Source: Archangiaceae bacterium
GTDB taxonomy: Bacteria > Myxococcota > Myxococcia > Myxococcales > Myxococcaceae
Length of the DNA stretch: 37,362 bases
NCBI GenBank assembly: GCA_023248915.1
Contig: JAHFDQ010000004.1
Location: 1-37,362, forward strand
Direction: 5' to 3'
The notes under the pieces are model-generated. The model was not told where the DNA came from. It was given only the letters and a program-made list of their open reading frames with translations, and did not search any database. Every line of letters begins with the position of its first letter. Position 1 is the first letter of the stretch. This document shows positions 7,692 through 15,748 of this stretch, in pieces. The translations under genes were made by a program, and so were the position numbers.

Positions 7692-8636
7692 CTACAGCTC
7701 GCAGCCCACCACCAGCAGCGGCTGCGAGACGGCCGCGGGCGCGCCGCCGCCCTCGACTTCGAAACCGAAGAGCGCCACCAGGTCGACGTGCACGTTGGGC
7801 ACCGGGCGCCACTGGACGCTCGGCCCTGCCTGCACCTCGTAGTTTCGAAAGTCCAGCCGCGCCGTCCGGTCGTCCACCGACTCGACCTTCACCTCGGCGC
7901 CGACGGACAGCGCCTGGTCCGTGACGGTGTACGCGACGCCCCCGGTGAGCGCGTACTCATGGGTGAGAGCCGACCCGCCCAGGTCCCGCTCGAAGACGGC
8001 GTTGGCGCCCCAGTGCCAGCTCGGAGCGGCCTCTCCGCCGACGAGCAGTTTCAGCTCGGCGCGCGGCGGTCCGGAGTTGGTGTGCACGTACTCGAGGTAC
8101 AGCGTCGGGTTGCCCCAGAGCTTTCCCCAGTCCGCCAGGGCGTACCGAAGCTCGGCCTTCTCCTCTTCGAGGAACAGCGGCCCCTGGACTCCGGACTGGC
8201 GGGCTTGCAAATAGAGGTCGAGCTGCAACCTGTGTCCCAACCCGAGCTCAAGCTCGTACTGCGACCGGATTCGGGAGTCCGCGGGACTGTCGAACGGAGT
8301 CTTCACCTCGTACCACCACTCGAGCTGCACGGTGCCCGCAGGCACTACGTACAGGCGGGTGGTGGGAAAGCGGCGGCGCGCCGTCCAGCGGGGCTGGGCG
8401 TAGTCCCCGATGAGTTCTTCCTCGGCGAGCGGGCGCGCTGCGCGCACCAGGGTGGTGTTCAGCGCCGGGACTTCCCAGGACCGCTGGCGCGTAGGTTCGA
8501 CGGCGGCCGGCGTTGGGTTCTCTTTCGCGGCCGCCGCCTCGTGCGCCGGCTGCGCCACCCCGTCCTGCCCGAACGCCGGCAGGGCCGCGCCCAGGGCGGC
8601 GAGGCAGAGCGGGAACATTGGCCTGGCTCGGCTCAT
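7692..8636 (-). CDS. Outer-membrane beta-barrel-like protein
   Basis: A 314-residue protein with a signal peptide (PLCLAALGAALPAFG) and a Pro/Ala-rich linker. A long series of alternating amphipathic strands follows, such as VQLEWWYEVKT, RLQLDLYLQAR and PNVHVDLVALFGFEV. The strand pattern and aromatic girdle suggest a small outer-membrane barrel or transporter-like protein; the substrate is unknown. The ATG at 8636 was chosen because it gives a proper signal peptide and follows an AAGGACGGAAG stretch. The frame stays open far upstream, but that part is opposite the metallophosphatase coding frame. The gene lies 20 bases after the metallophosphatase and 7 before the SDR. Confidence 0.78.
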   Translation of the reverse strand: MSRARPMFPLCLAALGAALPAFGQDGVAQPAHEAAAAKENPTPAAVEPTRQRSWEVPALNTTLVRAARPLAEEELIGDYAQPRWTARRRFPTTRLYVVPAGTVQLEWWYEVKTPFDSPADSRIRSQYELELGLGHRLQLDLYLQARQSGVQGPLFLEEEKAELRYALADWGKLWGNPTLYLEYVHTNSGPPRAELKLLVGGEAAPSWHWGANAVFERDLGGSALTHEYALTGGVAYTVTDQALSVGAEVKVESVDDRTARLDFRNYEVQAGPSVQWRPVPNVHVDLVALFGFEVEGGGAPAAVSQPLLVVGCEL

Positions 8637-8656
8637 CGTGCTTCCGTCCTTTCGAG

Positions 8657-10150
8657 TCACTCGTCCAACAGCACCACCGGCACCGACCGGCCGAGGCTGG
8701 GGCTCCAGCGCAAGAGCTCGGCGTCTGCCCCGCGCACCTGCAGGAAGGTGTACTGGACCCGGTCTCTCGGCACCATCACCTCGTGGCTGAACACCGCAAT
8801 CCAGGTGCCGGTGTTGAAGTACCAGGCCTTGCCGCCCGACGGCCGGTCCAACCGCCAGAGGACTTCGTCGTGGGTGTGACCGAAGGTGACGACGCCAACG
8901 TCGAGCTCGCTGGCAATCTCCTGGGCCGCGCGTTTCAGCGGGCGGGGCCGCACCTCGGGCGCCTCGCGCCACAGGGCGTACGAGACGCCGGCCAACAGGC
9001 CCACCGCGGTGATGCCGTTCAGGAGCAGGAACAGCAGCGTCCGCACCGGAAACTCGACTTGCAGGGTGGCGATGACGTCGAACAGGGTGAACCAGGCCCC
9101 CGAGGCGGCCACCGCCAGCAACAGCCCGAGCGTCCCCCACTTGGCCACCGGCCACACCAGCGCCCGGACGGCCAGCACCAGGCTGGGAGCCACCTTCTTC
9201 AGCCCTTCGATGCGCCGCAGCTTCTCGCCCAGGCCCGAGGCATCGCAGAGCGCCTCGAGCTCTTCGGTGTGGGCCTGCTCGAGCGCGCGCGTCGGCACCA
9301 CCGCGGTGCCCAGGCGCCGGAGGAACTGCAGGCCGAACGGGCCGTGGCTGGCCAAGACGCGCAAGAGGAGCCCGGGCCGGTTCGCCACCAGCCAGCGCAC
9401 GTAGCGCAGGTTGGCGCGGGTGCTGGGCACCACGAACGCCAGGGCCCCGAAGGCGTTGTACAGGTAGCGCTGGCAGAACGAGCCGAGCGGCAGGTCGCGC
9501 TCGAGCTGGGCCAGGGCGTCGGCCCGCCCCTGGGCCCGCGACCGCAGGTGGTACCGGAACGAGCTCTCGGCGTCGTACTGGCAGCCGTGCTCGACCCACA
9601 TTCGCCCGGGGACGTGGAAGAACCAGGGCTCAAAGGAAAGGCTCTCCTTCGCGCGGCTCTCGGCCTCGGCCCCTCGCGACGCGCGCACAGAGGACAGCAG
9701 CGCTTCCCTCACCGCGGCGTGGGCGTCGGGCCATTGCAGCTCGATGTCGTGGTTGCCGGGCAGAAACACCACCCGGTGCCCCGACGCGAGCAACAAGGCC
9801 ACGCCCTCGACGAAGCGGGGGTGGCCCAACAGCACGTCCTTCAGCATGCTGCCCGCGCGGTCGGGCGTCACCACCGGCCCGTAGCGCTTCTCGCGGCGGG
9901 TGGCGTCTTCGCCCACCGGTTCGGGCTCGATGCGCAAGAGGTCGAAGGTGTCGCCGTTGAAGACGACGACCAGCCCGTTGCGGCGCTCGGCGGCCTCGCG
10001 GCACAGGTGCTCGCAGAAGCGGAAGAAGTCCTCGTCGTAGAAGAAGGCCTCGAGGGCGTGAAAGCGCCCGGTCTCGGCGTTCCGCCCGCGGCCCAGGTGC
10101 AGGTCGCTCAGCACCACGATGTCCGGCACGGCGGCACCCGGGGGGCTCAT
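8657..10150 (-). CDS. Calcineurin-like metallophosphatase with membrane segments
   Basis: A 497-residue protein carrying the metallophosphoesterase metal motifs in order: DLHLG near residue 16, GDTFD near 70, GNHD near 137 and GHTHDE near 424. These bind two metal ions for phosphoester hydrolysis. An unusually long insert between the third and fourth motifs contains two hydrophobic helices (about 335-360 and 370-395) separated by a short amphipathic loop. That would tether the enzyme to the inner membrane as a hairpin. The substrate is unknown; lipid-linked or nucleotide-linked phosphoesters are plausible. It is divergent from the zinc-ribbon gene across a 102-base spacer and leads into the outer-membrane protein and SDR genes. 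Confidence 0.87.
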   Translation of the reverse strand: MSPPGAAVPDIVVLSDLHLGRGRNAETGRFHALEAFFYDEDFFRFCEHLCREAAERRNGLVVVFNGDTFDLLRIEPEPVGEDATRREKRYGPVVTPDRAGSMLKDVLLGHPRFVEGVALLLASGHRVVFLPGNHDIELQWPDAHAAVREALLSSVRASRGAEAESRAKESLSFEPWFFHVPGRMWVEHGCQYDAESSFRYHLRSRAQGRADALAQLERDLPLGSFCQRYLYNAFGALAFVVPSTRANLRYVRWLVANRPGLLLRVLASHGPFGLQFLRRLGTAVVPTRALEQAHTEELEALCDASGLGEKLRRIEGLKKVAPSLVLAVRALVWPVAKWGTLGLLLAVAASGAWFTLFDVIATLQVEFPVRTLLFLLLNGITAVGLLAGVSYALWREAPEVRPRPLKRAAQEIASELDVGVVTFGHTHDEVLWRLDRPSGGKAWYFNTGTWIAVFSHEVMVPRDRVQYTFLQVRGADAELLRWSPSLGRSVPVVLLDE

Positions 10151-10231
10151 TCGCCGCGAAGCCTAGCCGCCAGGGCAGCGCCCAACGAGCGATTCCGGAA
10201 CCCTCGACGCCGGCCGAGACAATCGCCGGGC

Positions 10232-10246
10232 GGCGAGCCAAACTCT
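10232..10246 (+). promoter_or_regulatory. GGCGAG-CCAAACTC motif before the zinc-ribbon gene
   Basis: The sequence GGCGAG CCAAACTCT ends seven bases before the ATG at 10253. Almost the same sequence, with one extra G, lies directly before the ATG at 24155. CAAACT at 10239-10244 could be a -10 element, with GAGACA 17 bases upstream as the -35. The match to consensus is weak. Confidence 0.3.
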
Positions 10247-10252
10247 CGGGGA

Positions 10253-11638
10253 ATGCAGGCGGCACCGAGCGTCTTCTGTGGGGGTTGCGGTTTCCCAGGC
10301 GAGGACGCCGTCTGCGCCGCCTGCGGGCGGTCTCGCGAGACCCCCGTCCAGGAGCACCCGCCCAAGCGCAGCGGGCGCGTCCTCGCCCCAAGCCCGACGG
10401 ACTTTCCGGCGCTCGCCACGGCCTTCGCGGCGTGGGGCCAGCGCGACTTCCCGCGCATGGTGTCGCACTGCCTCGAATCGGCCGGCATTCGCATTCCCCA
10501 GCCGGAAACGCTGCCGCGGGGCCTGGGGTGGATGTTTTTCCAGCACTCGGCCGCGGTCTTCATCTCGCTGTCCCGGGACGGCGAGCTCGCGGTCGAGTCG
10601 CCCCTGGTGCTCGTCCCCTCGGAGCAACGCGTGGCGCTGTTCCGCGCGTTGCTCGAGCTGAACGAGGCTTCGCTCGGGGCCGCCCGCTTCTGCCTGCGGG
10701 TGGACAAGGTGATTCTCCGCTTCGTCGACCGGGTCGAGAACATCGCACCGCCCAAGCTGATGGAAGCCATTCGCGAGGTGGCGCTGGCCGCCGACCACTT
10801 CGACGACCTGTTGGCGCACCGGTTCTCGGCTCCGATGCTCGGGCCCGAGGTGAAGAAGCACAAGACGCCGTGGCAGCTCTTGGGGCCGCCGGTCGTCCTC
10901 AAGATTGACGTCGACGCGCCGCCGGCCCGGTTCGAGCTCGAGAGCCTGTCCGACCACGTCGCGGGCGCGTCGGGGCGCAGCTTCCTGCCGCCCGTCGACG
11001 ACGCCGAAGAGCTCGAACTCGCCCGCCCGGTGCGCAGCGCTGCCTCGGAGGAGGAGGCCGGCCCCTTGGCGATGCTCGGCCAGGCGCAGCAGATTGCCGA
11101 GCGGCACCTCGAAGAAGGGGTGCTCGGCCTCCTGGTGCTGCGGGCCGCGGCGTACAAGGCGCGCGCTCTCTTCCGCGTCGAGCACCAGCCTCAGGCGTCG
11201 TGGCTGTTGCGCGGCCTGGGCGCGTGGCTCGGCGCGCTGCCCGAAGTGCCGTCCGGCGGCCTCTTCGCCAAGCTCAAGCTGCAGGGCGGCCCGGGGCGCC
11301 CCTCGTTTTCCGAAGTCAATGGAGTGCTCGCCGACATCCTCGACAACTCGGCGGTCATCGGGCCCGAGTGGAACGGCGTGTACCCCATTCCGGCGTTCAC
11401 CAGCCCCGAGGACGCGCGCCAGCACGTTCGTAAGCTGGTCGCTGCCGTCGCGGGGGCGGCGAACGACGACGAACTGCGCGGGCTGGTGCTCGAAGGAGCG
11501 CTCTGCGAGATGCTGCTGCGCTGCAACGCCAAGAACGACGTGGTGGACGCAGTGCTGACCACCGTGTGCCAAGCCTCTCGCCCCGGGCCGATGCGGGTGC
11601 AGCAGCTCCAGAAGCTCTTGACGAGGTTGTTCACGTGA
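10253..11638 (+). CDS. Zinc-ribbon protein with YbjN/secretion-chaperone-like region
   Basis: A 461-residue soluble protein without signal peptide or membrane helix. Cysteines 9, 12, 21 and 24 form an N-terminal zinc ribbon. Residues 45-185 resemble the alpha/beta fold of YbjN and type III secretion chaperones: the segment around LVPSEQRVALFRALLELN, a strand stretch with VDKVILRFVDR, then a helix. After an acidic linker, residues 265-461 are mostly helical and unrecognised. The fold assignment is by eye and uncertain. The stop TGA overlaps the GTG of the protease gene (GTGA), so the two products are probably made together. ATG at 10253 follows a GGGGA run. Confidence 0.75.
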   Translation: MQAAPSVFCGGCGFPGEDAVCAACGRSRETPVQEHPPKRSGRVLAPSPTDFPALATAFAAWGQRDFPRMVSHCLESAGIRIPQPETLPRGLGWMFFQHSAAVFISLSRDGELAVESPLVLVPSEQRVALFRALLELNEASLGAARFCLRVDKVILRFVDRVENIAPPKLMEAIREVALAADHFDDLLAHRFSAPMLGPEVKKHKTPWQLLGPPVVLKIDVDAPPARFELESLSDHVAGASGRSFLPPVDDAEELELARPVRSAASEEEAGPLAMLGQAQQIAERHLEEGVLGLLVLRAAAYKARALFRVEHQPQASWLLRGLGAWLGALPEVPSGGLFAKLKLQGGPGRPSFSEVNGVLADILDNSAVIGPEWNGVYPIPAFTSPEDARQHVRKLVAAVAGAANDDELRGLVLEGALCEMLLRCNAKNDVVDAVLTTVCQASRPGPMRVQQLQKLLTRLFT

Positions 11639-12774
11639 GCGCCACCGACGTCTGGCAGATGACGCGGCAGGCGGTCGCCGGCATTCGCAGCGACGGCGGC
11701 ATCGGGTCGGGCTGGGTCGCGGCGCGCAACGGGCTGGTGGTGACCAACCTGCACGTGGTGGGGTACGAGCGAAGCGTCTCGCTGCACTTCTTCGACGGGC
11801 GGCAGTGCGGCGCGCAGGTGGTGTGGGCCGACGCCCGGCTGGACATCGCCTTCCTGTTTCCCGACGTCGAGGCGGAAGTCCAGTCGCTGCCCATCGCCCA
11901 GGCCAACGCCGCCCAGGTCGGCCAACAGGTGTTCGCCGTCGGCCACCCCCACGGGCTGGCGTTCACCATGACGGAAGGCATCGTCTCGGCGATGGACCGC
12001 GCCGACGAGCGCGGCGTGAAGATGATTCAGACGGACGCCCCGCTGAACCCGGGCAACAGCGGCGGTCCGCTGGTCACCGAGAAGGGCGTCGTCATCGGGG
12101 TGAATACCCGGGCGTTCATCCAGGGGCAGAACCTCGGCTTCGCGGTGCCGGTGGCGACCTTCATCGACGCGCTGAAACAGCACCTGGGCAACGCCGACGA
12201 GCTTCGGGGGCGCCAGCCGACCTACCGGTGCGTCGAGTGTTCCACCGAGCACGCCCCGACGCAGATTCAGTGCAACAGCTGCGGGGCCCAGGTTCGCTTC
12301 GCCGAGCACCGGAACCACCTGTACCGCCGCCGGTCGAGAGCACACGGCGAGAACGTCGCCACCCAGTTGCTGAGCGCGACGGGCTGGGACCCGGTCGCCA
12401 CCGCCATCGGGCCGGGGCTGTGGCGCCGACGGTCGTCGGGGGGGGAAGTGACCGCCGGCCTCGACCCGGAAGGCGAGAACATCACCTTCCGGGCGCGCCT
12501 GGTCGAGTTGCCCGAGCAGAACCACGAGGCGTTCTTCCGGTTCTTGCTCTCGCTGAACGACGCGACCGTGGGCAGTTGCCGCCTATCGCTCGAGGGCCGG
12601 GCGGTGACCTTGTCGATGACCGAACCCATCGCCTTCCTCTACGCGAACGAGGCGGTGAAGAACACCGAGCGCCTGGTGTCGCTGGCCTCGGCGCTTCGCC
12701 GGCTCTTGCGACAGCGCTTCGGAGCGGCCGTGGTGGAAGCCCAGGCGCCGCTGTTCGGCACCACCCTCGAGTAG
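11635..12774 (+). CDS. Cytoplasmic trypsin-like protease with zinc ribbon
   Basis: A 379-residue protein in three parts. Residues 1-185 are an HtrA/DegP-type trypsin fold with the triad H40 (TNLHVV), D70 (DARLDIAF) and S142 (NPGNSGGP). Residues 197-220 hold a zinc ribbon, C199-xx-C202 and C213-xx-C216. Residues 260-370 resemble the YbjN-like region of the upstream protein (NHEAFFRFLLSLND, then a helical end). There is no signal peptide, membrane helix or PDZ domain, so the protease should act in the cytoplasm, unlike normal HtrA proteins. GTG at 11635 overlaps the preceding TGA. The frame is open back to 11566, but the overlap start is the natural one. The substrate is unknown. Confidence 0.85.
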   Translation: MSATDVWQMTRQAVAGIRSDGGIGSGWVAARNGLVVTNLHVVGYERSVSLHFFDGRQCGAQVVWADARLDIAFLFPDVEAEVQSLPIAQANAAQVGQQVFAVGHPHGLAFTMTEGIVSAMDRADERGVKMIQTDAPLNPGNSGGPLVTEKGVVIGVNTRAFIQGQNLGFAVPVATFIDALKQHLGNADELRGRQPTYRCVECSTEHAPTQIQCNSCGAQVRFAEHRNHLYRRRSRAHGENVATQLLSATGWDPVATAIGPGLWRRRSSGGEVTAGLDPEGENITFRARLVELPEQNHEAFFRFLLSLNDATVGSCRLSLEGRAVTLSMTEPIAFLYANEAVKNTERLVSLASALRRLLRQRFGAAVVEAQAPLFGTTLE

Positions 12775-12785
12775 GTCCGCTCCGC

Positions 12786-13733
12786 CTACAGCCAGTGGCG
12801 GTACCGGAACCAGGTGAGCATTCCCACCGGCAGGGCCACGCAGAGCGACAGCACCCCCCAGAGGAAGGGCCGGCCGTTGATGCCCTCGAAGTTCTGCCCG
12901 AAGAAGCTGGTGAGGAAGGACAGCGGCAGGAAGATGGTCGCGAACAGGGTGAGCTGCTTGGTGACCTCGTTCGTCTTGTTGGCCAGCATCGACAGGTAGC
13001 CGTCCATCGCGTTGCCGAGCATGTCGCGCGCGGTGTCTATCTGCTCGTACATGCGGACCAGGTGGTCGTAGACGTCGCGGAAGTACAGGCTGGTCCGTTC
13101 TCCGACGTGGGGAATGCCGCGCCGGGCCAGCAGGGCCACCACGTCGCGCTGGGGGGACAGCACCCGGCGCAGCCGCGCCAGCGCCCGCTTCAGCTCGAAG
13201 GAATGGGCGAGGTGGCGCTTGTGGGGGACGTCGAAAATTTCCTGCTCGAGGTCTTCGAGGGTGTCGTTGAACGCGTCGAGCAGCGGGAAGCCCTGGTCGA
13301 TGAGGGCGTCGGCCAACAGGTAGGCGACGAAGTCGACGCCCCGCCCCATCGTCGCCGCCGGGTCGGCCTCGAGGCGCCGGCCGACCGCCTCGACCAGCGG
13401 CGCCGCCCGCTCGTGAACCGAGAGCAGCCAGTCGGGGCCGAGGAAGAGGTGCAGCTCTTGCAGTTCGAGGTCGGCCCAGCTCTTCGGCACCCCGGCGAAG
13501 GCCTGCAAGACGATGAAGACGTGGCCCGGGTACTCCTCGAGCTTCGGCCGTTGGTCGAGGTGGAGGCAGTCTTCGACGGCCAGGGCGTGCAGCGCGAACC
13601 GGCTCGCCAGCGGCGCCAGCGCGGCCTCGGTCGGGTCGGCCACGTCTATCCACTTCGTGCCGGGCTCATCCAGCAGCTCGAGCCCTCCCCGGCGAAGCGC
13701 CCCGGCCGGCGTCAGCAATGTCACGCGAGTCAC
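12786..13733 (-). CDS. corA: CorA-family divalent cation transporter
   Basis: A 315-residue CorA-like protein. The N-terminal cytoplasmic domain carries the typical HALAVEDCLHLDQRPKLEEY segment. The long stalk helix (EQIDTARDMLGNAMDGYLSMLANKTNEV) leads to two C-terminal membrane helices, FATIFLPLSFLTSFFG and FLWGVLSLCVALPVGMLTW. The loop after the first helix, which forms the ion entry, reads GQNFEGI rather than the classical GMN. Such variants occur in the family and may affect ion choice. It should take up Mg2+ or a similar cation. Start is GTG at 13733; a second GTG at 13724 is possible. It ends 11 bases from the convergent protease gene. Confidence 0.9.
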   Translation of the reverse strand: MTRVTLLTPAGALRRGGLELLDEPGTKWIDVADPTEAALAPLASRFALHALAVEDCLHLDQRPKLEEYPGHVFIVLQAFAGVPKSWADLELQELHLFLGPDWLLSVHERAAPLVEAVGRRLEADPAATMGRGVDFVAYLLADALIDQGFPLLDAFNDTLEDLEQEIFDVPHKRHLAHSFELKRALARLRRVLSPQRDVVALLARRGIPHVGERTSLYFRDVYDHLVRMYEQIDTARDMLGNAMDGYLSMLANKTNEVTKQLTLFATIFLPLSFLTSFFGQNFEGINGRPFLWGVLSLCVALPVGMLTWFRYRHWL

Positions 13734-13800
13734 GGGCGGCGCTGTATCGGCTTCCGCGCCCGTTTTCCACCGGCGACTGGCCCGGCCGGCGGCGGACGCT

Positions 13801-15699
13801 CTAGCCCACGGCCGCCGCGGCGCCGTCGGCCACGACCGGAAGGGCCGGCACCCCGGCGGGCGTGACGAGTTCGGGCTCGACCGGCACACGGCGGCGCGGA
13901 ATGGCCACCGATTGCGGTCGGGGTTCCGGGCGCGGCACGCCACGGGGGTAGCGGTGGTCGAAGGTGCCGTAGTGGGTCAGGTGGCAGCGGGGGTTTTCGG
14001 CGACCCGGGTCACCTGCGCGCGCCGGTGCCGACGCGCTTCGAGCGCCATCGACGCCCGCACCAGCGGCGTCGCCAGGGCCGAGGCCGCCCGGCCCGACAG
14101 CCCGGTCTCGGCCAAGAGCGCCTCGCGCAGCTCGTCGAGGCGTCCGCACACTCGGTGGTTCATCCGCCCCAGGTCCTTCGACATGGCCCCGAGCAGCGGC
14201 AGGTAGATGACGAACATCTTCTTCGTCGCCGCCCGCCGCAACTGGACCAGCTCGTGGTCCCAGTCGCGCGTCTTCACGTAGCCGTCGTAGTGGACCTTCA
14301 TCATCCGGTAGAGAGAAGGGCCGAGCACCTCGAAGTCTTCGACGAAGGCGCGGTCGAGCCGCTCTTCCAGCTCGGCTTCCGCGAGGTGCGGGTGATGCCA
14401 GTTCTGCCTGGCTTGGCCGTGGATTTCCATCCACGGGAAGCCCTGCTTCAATTTGCCGGCCGCCTTCATCTCTTCCCACAGGCCGGTGCCGGGAATGGGC
14501 ATGTACAGCATGAACTGGTTGTAAACGCAGTCGTGGGACAGCGCGTGGTCCACTTCCCGGTCGAGGTCGGCCTTCCGGTGATGCTCGAGCCCGAGGATGG
14601 TCGACCCCAGCACCTCGACCCCGTGCGCCTGGAGCGACCGAATCAGCTCTCGGGTGTCGATTCCGTGCAGCTTGTCGTAGGTGCGCCCGGTGGATTCCTC
14701 GAGGCCAATCCAGACGAAGCAGTAGCCCAGCTTGACGATGTTCTCGATGCCGAGCTTGGCCAAGCCGTTGGCGGAGGAAAAGACGGTGTACCGGTGCGGC
14801 CGCTTCTGCTCTTCCATCAGGCGCAACAGCCGAAGCGCCCGCTTGGTGTCGAGCGAGAAGTTCTCCGACATCACGAACATCTCGGTCCGGCCGCGGTCGG
14901 CCTGGGCGTTCGCGACCGCCATGATGTCCTCGGCCGTGCGCAGGTATTGAACGAAGCGCCCGTCGAACTTGTAGGAAGTCGCGCAGAAGCTGCACTTCAT
15001 CGGGCAACCGACGTCGGGGACCATCAGGCCGGCCGACGTCGACGGAACCGGTATGCCGAAGACGCGCTTGCCGAAGCTGGCGTCCACCAGCGGGGCGTGG
15101 ACGAAGCCCGAGTCTCTCAGCCCGACCCCGCCGAGCTGGGCGTAGTAGTCGAGGCCGTCGCGCTTGACGAAAGTGACTCCGGGGCCCAACCGCCCTTCCC
15201 CTTCCAGCCAGGAGTTGATGGGCAGCCGGTCGCGGCCGAGCCGCTTTCCTTCCCACGCCGGTTCCCACACCCGGAAGGTGTCAGCGGGGTGCAGCTCGAG
15301 CATCCGGCCGACCAGCTCTTTCACCACTCCTTCGTCGGTGGCGATGTGGCCGCCGACGTCGATGGGCACGTCGGGGAGCACGTCGCGGATGAGCTGGTAG
15401 GTGGCGAGCAGGCTCTCGAAGTTCGCCGCGATGGAAGACACGCCAACGCGGTCCCACCGGCCGGCCCGAAGCACGCCTTCCAATTGCCGAGGCAGCGGGA
15501 AGTCAAGGGTGGCCACCTCGGCGTTCAGGTTCGCCCCGAACAGGTCGAAAGCGAACGTCCGCGAGCACATCTGAACCGTGTAGTAGCTCTGCCCGCGGGT
15601 CACTTGGTTGGCGAGCAGGCCCATCGGGTTCTTGAAGCGGCTGCGCCCGCTGTCTACCCCATAAGGGCCGAGCACCGAGGTGAACAGAATCTGGGTCAT
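13801..15699 (-). CDS. B12-binding-type radical SAM protein
   Basis: A 632-residue enzyme. The CxxxCxxC motif (C232, C236, C239 in DVGCPMKCSFCATSYKF) binds the [4Fe-4S] cluster that cleaves S-adenosylmethionine. The preceding 220 residues look like a Rossmann-type cobalamin-binding domain (VGVSSIAANFESLLATY, DVPIDVGGHIATDEGVV), although a clear DxHxxG motif is not visible. After the barrel there is a long helical region and a Pro/Arg-rich tail of about 60 residues. The substrate is unknown. The gene starts 49 bases after the HlyD-like gene and ends 67 bases before corA, all on the minus strand. Confidence 0.85.
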   Translation of the reverse strand: MTQILFTSVLGPYGVDSGRSRFKNPMGLLANQVTRGQSYYTVQMCSRTFAFDLFGANLNAEVATLDFPLPRQLEGVLRAGRWDRVGVSSIAANFESLLATYQLIRDVLPDVPIDVGGHIATDEGVVKELVGRMLELHPADTFRVWEPAWEGKRLGRDRLPINSWLEGEGRLGPGVTFVKRDGLDYYAQLGGVGLRDSGFVHAPLVDASFGKRVFGIPVPSTSAGLMVPDVGCPMKCSFCATSYKFDGRFVQYLRTAEDIMAVANAQADRGRTEMFVMSENFSLDTKRALRLLRLMEEQKRPHRYTVFSSANGLAKLGIENIVKLGYCFVWIGLEESTGRTYDKLHGIDTRELIRSLQAHGVEVLGSTILGLEHHRKADLDREVDHALSHDCVYNQFMLYMPIPGTGLWEEMKAAGKLKQGFPWMEIHGQARQNWHHPHLAEAELEERLDRAFVEDFEVLGPSLYRMMKVHYDGYVKTRDWDHELVQLRRAATKKMFVIYLPLLGAMSKDLGRMNHRVCGRLDELREALLAETGLSGRAASALATPLVRASMALEARRHRRAQVTRVAENPRCHLTHYGTFDHRYPRGVPRPEPRPQSVAIPRRRVPVEPELVTPAGVPALPVVADGAAAAVG

Positions 15700-15748
15700 C
15701 GAGGGGGACGCTACCCAGGCGCCGTCACCGGACCGTCACCGCGGGCGA

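Noticed and set aside
8513-10252. Long plus-strand open frame running into the zinc-ribbon gene
   Set aside because: This part lies opposite the metallophosphatase and outer-membrane protein genes and has His/Gln/Arg-rich shadow composition, a common effect in GC-rich DNA.
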